IMG/VR virus record: IMGVR_UViG_3300020147_000065
Coordinates: 1-64,000 of that record
Length of the DNA stretch: 64,000 nt
Reading direction: 5' to 3' (one strand)
From: a virus
In this document: one piece after another, positions 1 to 7,778 of the stretch
Layout of the letters: each line of letters begins with the position of its first letter
Position numbering within the stretch: the first letter of the stretch is position 1
Position numbers and translations under genes: made by a program
The notes under the pieces: model-generated
Database searches by the model: none
What the model was told of the DNA's origin: nothing
What the model saw: the letters and a program-made list of their open reading frames with translations, nothing else

Positions 1-57
1 GTCTGGACGGACGACACTATTTTCTGCGATTGGTCGCGCGGTGACCCGTGGGACTAA
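1..57 (+). CDS. C-terminal end of an upstream gene (partial)
   Basis: Frame 1 is open from the window edge and stops at TAA 55-57, giving 18 residues that end in the acidic and aromatic tail DPWD. It contains the first copy of the dispersed CCCGTGG core (45-51). The gene cannot be identified from this fragment. An 11-C tract and a promoter follow directly. Confidence 0.45.
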   Translation, partial: VWTDDTIFCDWSRGDPWD

Positions 58-60
58 TTG

Positions 61-71
61 CCCCCCCCCCC
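61..71 (+). repeat. Poly-C tract (11 C)
   Basis: Eleven consecutive C lie between the end of the upstream gene and the promoter of the RuvB-like gene. Similar tracts of nine C or G occur at 3083-3091, 3817-3825 and 7636-7644; all four are intergenic and all are in the first 8 kb. Confidence 0.9.
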
Positions 72-82
72 TCGGACAACAC

Positions 83-111
83 TTGACACGATAGGTAAAA
101 AACGATAAAAT
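83..111 (+). promoter_or_regulatory. Sigma70-type promoter for the RuvB-like gene
   Basis: TTGACA at 83-88, a 17-bp spacer, then TAAAAT at 106-111. The ATG at 122 lies 10 nt after the -10 box, so the transcript would carry at most a few leader bases and no Shine-Dalgarno sequence. Confidence 0.75.
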
Positions 112-121
112 ATATATTGCT

Positions 122-1075
122 ATGATTTTCGACAAGATGATTGGACAAGAACAAGCCAAAGATTTACTCCAATTCTATCTTGAGGCGAAAGATAAACTTG
201 GTATTTTCCCTAATATGCTGATGTTGGCACCAAAGGGAACGGGAAAAACTTATTTAGCTGAGTTATTGGGCGAAGCCTTAGAAAAGCCCTTTATTAAAAT
301 CAATGCAGCTTCTATCAAATCTTTCGATTCACTTGTGCATAAAGTCTTTGAAAAGTTTGAAGGTGAGGAATACACCCTTTTCATTGATGAAATTCACAAA
401 TTAAAGAAAGGTTCTTCAACTATTGATGGGCTGCTGACTGTGCTTGACACGAAAAGTAGCCATGTAACAGAGTTGACGCATGAGGATAGAAAAATTATAT
501 TTGACTTCCGAAAGTTTACATTTCTTGCCTCAACGACAGAAAAACAGTTGGTGTTTGAGCCGTTCTTAGACAGATTGCAACATATAACTTTGGTCGCGTA
601 TTCTCCCGAAGAAATAGGGAAAATTATTCGCTTCCATACACCCGACTTGTTTCTTACTCAGGATGCGGTTGATTTTCTCTTGCCTTATTGTCGGGGTAAT
701 GCTCGGCAAGCATGGCACATCGCACAAAACCTGATTAAGTTTGCCGCAGTAAATGATTTAAAGACTGTGGACAAAGACGCAGCCGTTGCTTTTACGGACA
801 AACTGCATATGCTGGAATTTGGTGTTACATTAGAAGAGTTTAGAGTGTTAAGGCTTATTGCAGAAGAAACAAAAGGTGTTACACTAACAACCTTAACATC
901 TCGCACCGATTACACCAAAGGCTCACAGCAAGACATTGAAAAATTCTTGTTGCGTCTTGGTTTAATTACCAACGAAAACTCTTTGCGTAAGGTAACACAA
1001 AAGGGTAAAGACTACATCACAAGGAACTTAAAATATGCCACGCCCAAAAGGGGCAGTCAATCTGCCCAAAGTTGA
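122..1075 (+). CDS. RuvB-like AAA+ ATPase
   Basis: This 317-residue protein is close to RuvB in length. Walker A is APKGTGKT at residues 36-43 and Walker B is FIDEIH at about 87-92. A RuvB-like stretch follows (FLDRLQHITLVAYSPEEIGK), then a sensor-2-like GNARQ and a C-terminal winged-helix-like region. In bacteria RuvB is the hexameric motor for Holliday junction branch migration, working with RuvA. No RuvA is visible here, so the protein may act alone, for example as a phage recombination or replication ATPase. The gene appears leaderless. Its 3' end overlaps the next gene by 41 nt. Confidence 0.8.
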   Translation: MIFDKMIGQEQAKDLLQFYLEAKDKLGIFPNMLMLAPKGTGKTYLAELLGEALEKPFIKINAASIKSFDSLVHKVFEKFEGEEYTLFIDEIHKLKKGSSTIDGLLTVLDTKSSHVTELTHEDRKIIFDFRKFTFLASTTEKQLVFEPFLDRLQHITLVAYSPEEIGKIIRFHTPDLFLTQDAVDFLLPYCRGNARQAWHIAQNLIKFAAVNDLKTVDKDAAVAFTDKLHMLEFGVTLEEFRVLRLIAEETKGVTLTTLTSRTDYTKGSQQDIEKFLLRLGLITNENSLRKVTQKGKDYITRNLKYATPKRGSQSAQS

Positions 1076-1295
1076 GTTTGTCCCATTGGAAGCCATTATG
1101 ATAGGTCGCACACCCGATGCACTTATCCCAGTGGATAGGGACTTTGCTAAAGCTGTCATGCTTGTTTACAACGCGACTAAAAACGGTCAAGATTTAACTG
1201 CTGACGTGCTTAATCAAATCGAAGAGGACGAAGAGGATAACGACCTCGCCGGAATGGAGATAAAGTATTTTGGAAAAAAGGGGGAAGAAACGTAA
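1035..1295 (+). CDS. Hypothetical protein, acidic C-terminus
   Basis: An 86-residue protein starting with a basic MPRPKG stretch and ending with an acidic segment (EEDEEDND). It overlaps the RuvB-like gene by 41 nt in another frame, so the two are probably translated from one mRNA. No family recognised. The overlap is longer than usual here; a later start is possible. Confidence 0.55.
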   Translation: MPRPKGAVNLPKVEFVPLEAIMIGRTPDALIPVDRDFAKAVMLVYNATKNGQDLTADVLNQIEEDEEDNDLAGMEIKYFGKKGEET

Positions 1296-1303
1296 TAAAA
1301 CCC

Positions 1304-1332
1304 TTTACAAACCTATCCCCACATGATATAAT
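1304..1332 (+). promoter_or_regulatory. Sigma70-type promoter
   Basis: TTTACA at 1304-1309, 17-bp spacer, TATAAT at 1327-1332. It precedes the 41-residue membrane protein, which has its own ribosome binding site (GAAAGGA), so this transcript carries a short leader. Confidence 0.75.
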
Positions 1333-1357
1333 TTAAAGGGATAAAGAAAGGAACAAT

Positions 1358-1483
1358 ATGATTGGATTGATACTCGCTTTTATTGGTTTTGTTTGGTGCC
1401 TGTCGTTGAATAAAGACTTCGTAGTTCCTACACCAGTTGGCGTAGTTATTGGATTCATTCTATTGTTACTGGGGTTACAATGA
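1358..1483 (+). CDS. 41-residue membrane microprotein
   Basis: ATG follows a good ribosome binding site (AAAGGA). The product is almost entirely hydrophobic: two short hydrophobic segments separated by a small polar turn (LNKDF). Its stop overlaps the next ATG (ATGA), so translation is probably coupled. No family recognised. Confidence 0.65.
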   Translation: MIGLILAFIGFVWCLSLNKDFVVPTPVGVVIGFILLLLGLQ

Positions 1484-1683
1484 GCATCACAGACGCTTTA
1501 GAAGCAATCCGTGAAGAGAACAAAGCGGCTCGGCCTGTATCTTGGAAAAGTAAAGGTCGGGCCGTAATCTTCATAGAACTTACACAGCAGTTTGAACTTT
1601 TTGGAGACACTAACTTTTCTGCTTCCGAATGGGACTTTCTGGCTCCGTGGGAAGTAATAGAACTTGATGAGGTTTTTGCATGA
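1480..1683 (+). CDS. Small DUF2829/Tad2-like protein (tentative)
   Basis: A 67-residue protein. The N-terminus (DALEAIREENKAARPVSW) and the C-terminal segment (SEWDFLAPWEVIE) follow the pattern of DUF2829/Tad2 proteins, where an ALEALKxGKKVxRxxW helix and a DxxAxDW motif bracket a beta core. Known Tad2 proteins sequester the signal molecule of Thoeris defence. This one is shorter (67 versus about 85-90 residues) and lacks an exact DxxAxDW, so the assignment is tentative. It overlaps both neighbours by 4 nt. Confidence 0.4.
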   Translation: MSITDALEAIREENKAARPVSWKSKGRAVIFIELTQQFELFGDTNFSASEWDFLAPWEVIELDEVFA

Positions 1684-2348
1684 ACACACAAAAAGCACAA
1701 GAGGCCGTAAAGGACTTTGGCCCTAAAGAAGTCCAGCACTATATTCCTTACTGGGAAGCCATTACACCAAAGACAGACGAAGAAGTTTTTAGACGTTGGC
1801 TGTTCGCTTATCTTTCTATACATACCACATGGGAATCGAACGTGCGCGGATACGAAATGCTCAAAGATTTATCATGGTGGAACGATAAGCAGATGCTACT
1901 TGATAAGTTAATCCTTTCCAAGTGCGGTATGCAAAATGCCAGACAGAAATATATATGGCAATTCCGCGAACAATTTGAAAAGAATCCGTCCTATTATGGT
2001 AAGATTTCTGATTCGTGGATTAAGACAAGAAACAAGCTGACAGAAGAATGTCATGGTATCGGTATTACTAAGGTTTCATTTGTCTTGGAAATGTGCCACC
2101 CGTTAGATGCCCAAGTGGTTTGCCTTGATACTCATTTATTACAACTTTATGAGATTACAGGCACAAAAACCAAAGCACAGGTGCAAACCTATCACGACGC
2201 AGAAGAACATTGGTTGAACATGAGTAACGGAAAGGGTATCGCTCCATATATCCTGCGCTCGGCTTTTTGGGACAAGAAACAAGGGTATGAGGATAATGAC
2301 TATTGGGCGTATGTATTTACGCCCAATGGGAAACCAACCACGGGCTGA
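1680..2348 (+). CDS. HhH-GPD-type DNA glycosylase-like protein
   Basis: A 222-residue protein. The central segment CHGIGITKVSFVLEM resembles the helix-hairpin-helix of HhH-GPD base-excision glycosylases. It is followed by QVVCLDTHLLQLY, where the Asp is placed like the catalytic Asp of that superfamily. Such enzymes remove damaged bases such as 8-oxoguanine. No Fe-S cysteine cluster is seen. The gene overlaps the previous one by 4 nt, and a copy of the dispersed CCACGGG core lies at its 3' end (2338-2344). Confidence 0.5.
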   Translation: MNTQKAQEAVKDFGPKEVQHYIPYWEAITPKTDEEVFRRWLFAYLSIHTTWESNVRGYEMLKDLSWWNDKQMLLDKLILSKCGMQNARQKYIWQFREQFEKNPSYYGKISDSWIKTRNKLTEECHGIGITKVSFVLEMCHPLDAQVVCLDTHLLQLYEITGTKTKAQVQTYHDAEEHWLNMSNGKGIAPYILRSAFWDKKQGYEDNDYWAYVFTPNGKPTTG

Positions 2349-2363
2349 AAGGTCTTAACTCTT

Positions 2364-2624
2364 ATGGAAATCTACAAGGTCGTTATGACAGTTCATTCGG
2401 ATGCTGCCGGTCAACACAACTTCGTGGTTAAAACCGCGCAAAGTGGAGACATTGCTGCATCCTTTTTTAATGAAGTATTACTCGACCCAGATTTACATAT
2501 AGATGACGACGAAAAGGCATCAGCCCTGTCAATCCTTGACCCGCAAGACCGTTATGTTATCTGGATAAATCTTAACGAGTTTAACGGTGAGCCTTTTCTG
2601 GTGTTAGGTGATTATAGAGCCTGA
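2364..2624 (+). CDS. Hypothetical protein
   Basis: An 86-residue acidic, soluble protein. AAAGG lies about 10 nt upstream of the ATG. Its TGA overlaps the next ATG (TGATG). Gene order and overlap support translation; no family is recognised. Confidence 0.6.
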   Translation: MEIYKVVMTVHSDAAGQHNFVVKTAQSGDIAASFFNEVLLDPDLHIDDDEKASALSILDPQDRYVIWINLNEFNGEPFLVLGDYRA

Positions 2625-2806
2625 TGGACAACCGCACACTAACTTGTGATCAAGCCAGAGAACTTCAATTTCAGATTAGAGAGAATCTACGTTTCTACGA
2701 AGACACAGGTAATCTTGAATATCTTGAAAACGCATATCGGCACACCACGGAATTAAGGCTTCTGCTAGGTAATAGAGTTGCCGTCGAAAAGAGGAATTTA
2801 CAGTGA
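2624..2806 (+). CDS. Hypothetical protein, helical
   Basis: A 60-residue protein rich in Arg, Glu and Leu, probably all helical. Start and stop overlap both neighbours by 1-4 nt, which indicates translational coupling. Function unknown. Confidence 0.6.
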   Translation: MDNRTLTCDQARELQFQIRENLRFYEDTGNLEYLENAYRHTTELRLLLGNRVAVEKRNLQ

Positions 2807-3051
2807 CCTTAATTATTGCTTTGTTTACAGTCGTGTTTGTCTTTCTATTTTTATATTTCCCTTTACTTTCATTCTATTCTCTTGTAATGTATGCTGGTTA
2901 TTACCACCTACAACTACATTTCTTCCCCCAGTGGCCGGAAATAGAATGGTTTACTTTCTTTTGGGTAATCATAATGATTTATATGACCGGCAGATTTATT
3001 GCAGCTATGTTTGGGAAGGAAAACGTGACGATCACTCGCTTTCTAAGGTAA
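2803..3051 (+). CDS. Small membrane protein, 82 residues
   Basis: Starts with GTG that overlaps the previous stop (GTGA). Residues 1-30 are a strongly hydrophobic segment and residues about 45-70 form a second, amphipathic one. The C-terminus is basic (VTITRFLR). A strong intrinsic terminator follows immediately, so this is the last gene of the operon. Function unknown. Confidence 0.6.
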   Translation: MTLIIALFTVVFVFLFLYFPLLSFYSLVMYAGYYHLQLHFFPQWPEIEWFTFFWVIIMIYMTGRFIAAMFGKENVTITRFLR

Positions 3052-3078
3052 AAGGACGCTCTTCGGGGCGTCCTTTTC
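3050..3078 (+). terminator. Intrinsic terminator
   Basis: A perfect 10-bp stem, AAAAGGACGC with GCGTCCTTTT, encloses an 8-nt loop containing TTCG. The T run forms part of the 3' arm. It ends the 1.3-3.05 kb operon. Confidence 0.9.
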
Positions 3079-3082
3079 CTTG

Positions 3083-3120
3083 CCCCCCCCCTTGCTCACC
3101 TTCATTTTAATTGATATAAT
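3083..3120 (+). promoter_or_regulatory. Poly-C tract plus promoter
   Basis: Nine C (3083-3091) are directly followed by TTGCTC (3092-3097), a 17-bp spacer and TATAAT (3115-3120). ATG 3127 is 6 nt after the -10 box, so the mRNA is predicted to be leaderless. The arrangement C9-TTGC-17-TATAAT repeats at 3817-3854. Confidence 0.75.
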
Positions 3121-3126
3121 CTAAGT

Positions 3127-3372
3127 ATGAAAATCAAATTCGAACAAACAACATTTGGTGAATTAAAAAGCGGAGATTGGTTTAGTTTATCCGCTCTAAT
3201 AAGAACTATCCCACAAGGTTTACCTACTATGGGTAATGTAAAACTTGCTAAAGAAGGTATTGCAGCAAAAGAGAGTGAGAGAATGGGGCCGTTTAATGTG
3301 GTTTCATTTGATGGCCGATTCAGGACTTTTCGAGACGATGAAAAGGTCTATAAATTGACTTTGGAGAAATAA
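3127..3372 (+). CDS. Hypothetical protein, leaderless
   Basis: An 81-residue protein with no Shine-Dalgarno sequence; the -10 box ends 6 nt before the ATG. Last base of the stop is the first base of the next ATG (TAATG). Soluble, mixed charge, no known motif. Confidence 0.6.
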   Translation: MKIKFEQTTFGELKSGDWFSLSALIRTIPQGLPTMGNVKLAKEGIAAKESERMGPFNVVSFDGRFRTFRDDEKVYKLTLEK

Positions 3373-3809
3373 TGTATCCACATAATACTCTAACTAAAAT
3401 TCCTAAACCCGAACCACCCGATTACGAAAAGAGCACAGGTCAGCTTGGTGGTAAACTCGAAGAATTTAATCCTATTCATCGCCGCTTTCCAGGCCCATAT
3501 AAACGTAAGGTAGAGTTTAGTGCTCTACGTTTTCCAGGTTATCCACACTACCACGTTAAACTCAAAGAGGAACACAATACTGTTTTTAGTGTAGATGATG
3601 CAGGGAATCGTTATTGGGTAAATCCGTGGAATGACCCCGAAGGCGAGGGTAAAATCTTTCAGTGGAAAAAGACGGCTTCTTTGCGTCGTGCTCACTTTTG
3701 GGCAAAGCTCAAATTCGCAAAAGAGTTCGACCCTGAGACTCACGAACTCGTTTTTGAAGATAGAGCTTTACAGGCTCGTGTAAACAGACTATTAAGACAA
3801 GGCGATTAA
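3372..3809 (+). CDS. Hypothetical protein
   Basis: A 145-residue basic protein with a proline-rich N-terminus (KIPKPEPPDY), aromatic-rich middle (PHYHV, RYWVNPW) and a helical C-terminus. Coupled to the previous gene by TAATG. The first residues (HNTLTKIP) reappear in a 19-residue ORF at 7656-7715. Function unknown. Confidence 0.6.
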   Translation: MYPHNTLTKIPKPEPPDYEKSTGQLGGKLEEFNPIHRRFPGPYKRKVEFSALRFPGYPHYHVKLKEEHNTVFSVDDAGNRYWVNPWNDPEGEGKIFQWKKTASLRRAHFWAKLKFAKEFDPETHELVFEDRALQARVNRLLRQGD

Positions 3810-3816
3810 TAGTCTG

Positions 3817-3854
3817 CCCCCCCCCTTGCGCACCAACCTCGACTACGATATAAT
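3817..3854 (+). promoter_or_regulatory. Poly-C tract plus promoter
   Basis: Nine C (3817-3825), TTGCGC (3826-3831), 17-bp spacer, TATAAT (3849-3854). ATG 3862 is 7 nt downstream, so a leaderless transcript is predicted. The layout matches 3083-3120 closely. Confidence 0.75.
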
Positions 3855-3861
3855 TTATTCC

Positions 3862-4416
3862 ATGAGCGAACAAAAGACCACTAACTTTAAGGCCGGTGAG
3901 GACGTAATTGTTTACAGCGATTTCCTCAACCAAAGGCGACCACTGGGAAAAGCCATGCTCGACGAGCGTTTAGGCGATTACCCCACAAAGAACCAATGGG
4001 CACTCGCACAGTGGCGAGTGCGATTCTATGACGAACGCGGCAACTTGGAAACAGACGACGATAAAAAGCCTGTCTTTTCTACCATGCCGATTCTTGAAGT
4101 TGGCAAGCCAAACGAGAATCGCCCACAATCTGAGGACTATTCGCAATATGGAGCGAAGCCCGAAGCTGACGAAACTGGCGAAGTTGTTGAAAAGAAAAAG
4201 CCGGAGAAGAAAGCAGCCCCATCAACCGGCAGTCGTGGACGTGGACGCCCCGAAGTCCCAATGAATGAAATCAAGGCCCGTAACATTGTGCGACAACTCA
4301 AAGATAAAAAGCGCGATGGGCGACTTGATGAAGCTGTGGACTACCTTTTAAATGAGTGTCCAAAGGCCGCAAAATTCGTAGAAAAATACCTTGAATACCT
4401 TGACGGCAGCTTCTAA
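3862..4416 (+). CDS. AT-hook-containing hypothetical protein
   Basis: 184 residues. ATG 3862 is chosen because an in-frame upstream codon at 3826 lies inside the promoter. The middle is acidic then Lys/Pro-rich, and contains SRGRGRPE, an AT-hook-like core (RGRP) expected to bind the minor groove of AT-rich DNA. The C-terminal 60 residues look helical. A DNA-binding role is an inference from that motif. The start appears leaderless. Confidence 0.55.
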   Translation: MSEQKTTNFKAGEDVIVYSDFLNQRRPLGKAMLDERLGDYPTKNQWALAQWRVRFYDERGNLETDDDKKPVFSTMPILEVGKPNENRPQSEDYSQYGAKPEADETGEVVEKKKPEKKAAPSTGSRGRGRPEVPMNEIKARNIVRQLKDKKRDGRLDEAVDYLLNECPKAAKFVEKYLEYLDGSF

Positions 4417-4428
4417 TCTTGGTATAAT
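4400..4428 (+). promoter_or_regulatory. Promoter for rIIA-like gene
   Basis: TTGACG at 4400-4405 lies inside the end of the upstream gene. A 17-bp spacer and TATAAT at 4423-4428 follow, with TGG just before the -10 box as in an extended -10. The rIIA-like ATG at 4465 has its own AGGAG. Confidence 0.75.
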
Positions 4429-4464
4429 TTAATTGTCACATTGAAAGGAATTTAGGAGAAAACA

Positions 4465-6636
4465 ATGAGTATTCCCATCGCTGAAAAAGAGATTGTTGTG
4501 CTGTCCAACATGGACTTTGAGAGTGCCGAAATGGGCATTGCAGAAGAAGATGTGCCGACTATCATCGCTATTCTGCGCGACAAACTTTATCGCAACAAAG
4601 AACGTGCAATCGTGCGCGAATATAGCACCAATGCGCGGGACGCAATGATTGAGTGCGATAATGGTAGTAATCCGTTTGAGGTTTGGCTACCCACGCGGTT
4701 AGACCCTGTTTTCAAAGTGCGCGACTATGGCACAGGTTTATCGGAAACTGCAATTAACCAAATCTTTCGTTTCTTGGGTAAGTCCACGAAGCGCGACAGC
4801 AATTTGGTAAACGGTCAGCTTGGCATCGGTGCGAAGTCCGGTCTTGCTCTTGCGAACCAGTTTAACGTAACGTCCTATGTGGATGGACAAGTGACCTTTT
4901 ACGTTGTTTTGAATGACCCATCGCGCAAAGGTCGCATTGATAAAATTGCAGGGCCATTACCTACTGATGAACCTAACGGCGTTTTAATCGAAGTGCCTAT
5001 CCCTGCTGCCAGCATCGAAAAAATGCACCAAGAGGCTTCGTTTGTTTACAAGTATTTCGATTTGAAACCAACGATTCACGGTTTAGACGAAAGCAAATAT
5101 CCTTTAACCCGTCCTAAACCAGTGTTGGAAGGTAAGACTTGGCGAATTGTGGGCGGCGAATCGGTTGCCATTATGGGCAACGTGGCCTATCCTATCGGTT
5201 CTGACTTCATCGTGCCGGAAGTTCACGGTGAAGAAGGCGAAAAGTGGAAGCAGTTTTTGAGTGCCGGTGTTGAGATTGACTTTCCTATCGGCTCAATCGA
5301 ATTTGCCCCATCCCGCGAAGAACTGAGCTACAACGAACATACTATCAATGTTTTAATTGATACAATCAAGTCGGCTATCAAGGAAGCTGCCGACCTGATT
5401 ACTGACAAACTGAAAAACGCGCCTAACCGTTGGGAAGCCATGTGTTTAGTTTCAGCGTTGCAAGGTGAGTTAGGTGAGTTTGGCCGTAATCTCAAATCTG
5501 TTATTGGTAAAATCCAGTGGCAAGGAAAAGAGGTAGGCAATACAATTCACGTTGGCTATAATCACAATGCCGCAACTTCGGGTTGGATGGTGCGCGAGTA
5601 TCAGAACAACACCTATACAAACCGTTTCTCTCACACCGGCAATCCTTCAAGCCTTTATGCTTCGCATAAAACACTCTTGATTGAGATTGACGATAAGAAC
5701 GGCAAAGCGCAACCGGCGAAGATGAAGTATTACTGTGAGCAGAACGGCTATGAGCGTGTATATTTGCTCTCTTTCACTTCGGCAACTGCGCGGCAACTGT
5801 TTTATAAGTCGCACTTAGAAGATATTCCTGTAATGATGCAAACGGCTTTGCCGAAAGCGCCGCCATCAAGCAGTGGTTCGGGTGGAAGCGGCCCCGTAAA
5901 CCCAAAGCATAGCTTACAGGTATTCACTTTCAACTATTCGACAAGTAGCACCGCAAGCGAATCATGGGAGCAGGAAACCGTTGATGCTGTGAACGGTAAA
6001 GGCTACTACGTTGTTATTGACCGTTTCAACGTGCAAAAGGAACACGGCACCGAACTTTACCCTAAAGACTACCTTGATACTTTGGAGTTCGCACACAAGT
6101 TGCTCGGCTTCAACTGGAAAAAGGAAACCATTATTGGTGTCAAGCGCAGTTTCTTTGACAATAAGAAACTGGGTAAGAACTGGAAACCGTTGTTTGAATA
6201 TCTGCGCGATGCTGCTAAAAAGGTGCTGGAAAAGCAAAAGCAGTTTCAGGTGGCTATTGACTACTCAGAATATATGACGCATAGGGCACAGACGTTTGAG
6301 TGCTTTCAAAAAGAGTTAGTCAATCTACAATATCCTGATGAAGCGATGGGCACTTATTTGGCCGCAGCACAAGAGGCGTATTTCCGCCACGATAAAGTGA
6401 CGAAGGGCAAGTTAAACGAGGCCAAAACCCTGTTTGATAAAATCGGCTACCCGCTTCACTACACTTACACGCCGACTTATTTGTTTTCTGACGGTGCCGA
6501 AAAGATTACAGAAAGTTACCCGCTTATGGGCGTAGTCGGAACGGGTTATTACTCGCATGGCTACGCTCAAAACGTGGAGAAGTTTATCCACTATATCAAC
6601 TTGTGCGATGCCGAAACGGTGTCCAAACGTCTGTAA
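4465..6636 (+). CDS. rIIA: rIIA-like protein (GHKL ATPase domain)
   Basis: 723 residues, near the size of T4 rIIA. The N-terminal region carries GHKL ATPase landmarks: an N-box-like REYSTNARDAMIE, VRDYGTGLSE, and NGQLGIGAKSGLALANQF as ATP lid. A Ser/Gly-rich linker lies around residue 470. AGGAG precedes the ATG. Immediately downstream is an rIIB-like gene, the T4 order. In T4, rIIA and rIIB are membrane-associated, affect lysis timing and protect against Rex exclusion; the biochemical role is unsettled. Confidence 0.85.
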   Translation: MSIPIAEKEIVVLSNMDFESAEMGIAEEDVPTIIAILRDKLYRNKERAIVREYSTNARDAMIECDNGSNPFEVWLPTRLDPVFKVRDYGTGLSETAINQIFRFLGKSTKRDSNLVNGQLGIGAKSGLALANQFNVTSYVDGQVTFYVVLNDPSRKGRIDKIAGPLPTDEPNGVLIEVPIPAASIEKMHQEASFVYKYFDLKPTIHGLDESKYPLTRPKPVLEGKTWRIVGGESVAIMGNVAYPIGSDFIVPEVHGEEGEKWKQFLSAGVEIDFPIGSIEFAPSREELSYNEHTINVLIDTIKSAIKEAADLITDKLKNAPNRWEAMCLVSALQGELGEFGRNLKSVIGKIQWQGKEVGNTIHVGYNHNAATSGWMVREYQNNTYTNRFSHTGNPSSLYASHKTLLIEIDDKNGKAQPAKMKYYCEQNGYERVYLLSFTSATARQLFYKSHLEDIPVMMQTALPKAPPSSSGSGGSGPVNPKHSLQVFTFNYSTSSTASESWEQETVDAVNGKGYYVVIDRFNVQKEHGTELYPKDYLDTLEFAHKLLGFNWKKETIIGVKRSFFDNKKLGKNWKPLFEYLRDAAKKVLEKQKQFQVAIDYSEYMTHRAQTFECFQKELVNLQYPDEAMGTYLAAAQEAYFRHDKVTKGKLNEAKTLFDKIGYPLHYTYTPTYLFSDGAEKITESYPLMGVVGTGYYSHGYAQNVEKFIHYINLCDAETVSKRL

Positions 6637-6644
6637 TTAGTAGA

Positions 6645-6682
6645 GGGCTACCCTTGACAGGGTAGCCCGAAACTGGTATAAT
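6645..6682 (+). promoter_or_regulatory. Inverted repeat with -35 hexamer as its loop; rIIB promoter
   Basis: Arms GGGCTACCC (6645-6653) and GGGTAGCCC (6660-6668) are perfect 9-bp complements. The 6-nt loop is exactly TTGACA. A 17-bp spacer leads to TATAAT (6677-6682). The repeat may end the rIIA transcript, act as an operator, or both; no T run follows the stem. Confidence 0.8.
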
Positions 6683-6700
6683 TTCAGTTAGGAGAAAACA

Positions 6701-7579
6701 ATGGAACAATTACCTTGCATCTATTCACCGGATAAATCCGCAACCGTGTTTTTGGGCAGCAAAGCTGTAACGGTTGTGGCCGGACAACCGCACTTCCGCG
6801 AAGTGCAGGACGCGATTATCGCGCAGGACTGGGAAGCTGTAGCCCGTTTGGTGGACGTTATCACTTCGATTAAAGCCTATTTAGTTAAAGACGGCGATTT
6901 CGAGATTTCCCGCGAAGAAATAAAATACCGCAACGAACCTGTTAAGGGTGTTATCGCTGACCGTATTTTGAGCTTCATGGAAAAGGGTTATCCTTCGGCT
7001 CCGCTTATCGAATTTCTGCGTAATTTAATGAGCAATCCGTCTTTCAACTCGCGTAATCAGCTTTACACGTTCTTAGAGCGTTGGAATCTGCCTATTACAC
7101 CAAACGGCAACTTCTTGGCTTACAAAGCCGTTCGCAATGACTACATGAGCATTGCTTCTGACCGCAATACCGGCGAACACGTTGATAACTCGATTGGTCG
7201 CGTCGTAGTTATGGACAGGGCAAAGATTGACGATAACCCGAAAAATCACTGCTCTGCCGGTTTACACGCCGGAGCCTTACAATACGTCCGTTGGTATGGT
7301 GGCATTTCTCACGGTGGAGCGATTGAAGGCGGAAACCGCGCAATCATCGTAGAGATTAACCCTGCTGACGTGGTTAGCGTTCCTAACGACCATGACTGCC
7401 AAAAGATGCGCGTCTGCAAGTATAAGGTGATTGGTGACTACATTGGCGAATTGCCTACCGATTACACCGACGCTGCCGTTTATGACGGTTATGAGGACGG
7501 TGACGAGGGCGACAGCTACGACGAGGACGATTATTGTCCTGATTGTGGCGAACCTTACGAAATCTGCAACTGTGACTAA
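6701..7579 (+). CDS. rIIB: rIIB-like protein
   Basis: 292 residues. The central part matches the rIIB family pattern: FLERWNLPITPNGNFLAYKA, then VDNSIGRVVVM, then HCSAGLHAGALQYV. The C-terminus is very acidic and ends in a cysteine-rich CPDCGEPYEICNC, probably a zinc ribbon that T4 rIIB lacks. AGGAG precedes the ATG. It lies directly after rIIA under its own promoter. Confidence 0.85.
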   Translation: MEQLPCIYSPDKSATVFLGSKAVTVVAGQPHFREVQDAIIAQDWEAVARLVDVITSIKAYLVKDGDFEISREEIKYRNEPVKGVIADRILSFMEKGYPSAPLIEFLRNLMSNPSFNSRNQLYTFLERWNLPITPNGNFLAYKAVRNDYMSIASDRNTGEHVDNSIGRVVVMDRAKIDDNPKNHCSAGLHAGALQYVRWYGGISHGGAIEGGNRAIIVEINPADVVSVPNDHDCQKMRVCKYKVIGDYIGELPTDYTDAAVYDGYEDGDEGDSYDEDDYCPDCGEPYEICNCD

Positions 7580-7600
7580 ATTCCTGTGTGACAAGAAACT

Positions 7601-7625
7601 GGGGAGCCTTCGGGCTTCCCTTTTT
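7601..7625 (+). terminator. Intrinsic terminator
   Basis: GGGGAGCC and GGCTTCCC pair (one G-U) around a TTCG loop, followed by TTTTT. It ends the rIIB transcript. Confidence 0.85.
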
Positions 7626-7635
7626 CTGCGCACGA

Positions 7636-7715
7636 GGGGGGGGGCAGACAGGAAAATGCAAACACACCACAATACTCTAAATAAACTACCCCACATTACT
7701 TTTTCAACTATTTAG
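7636..7715 (+). other. Poly-G tract and 19-codon ORF
   Basis: Nine G (7636-7644) flanked by sequence that on the minus strand reads GTCTG-C9, like 3813-3825. An ORF 7656-7715 begins MQTHHNTLNKLP, similar to the start of the gene at 3372 (HNTLTKIP). It may be the remnant of a partial duplication. The remainder of the 7580-7778 gap shows no other clear feature. Confidence 0.35.
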
Positions 7716-7778
7716 CCCCAAAACATTGGAAGATGACGTTGCCGGGTAAACCGGACAAAAATAAAAAAGAGAAATACG

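Noticed and set aside
4028-4264. Alternate-frame ORF inside the AT-hook protein gene
   Set aside because: No ribosome site, fully contained in the 3862 gene, which has a promoter and normal composition.
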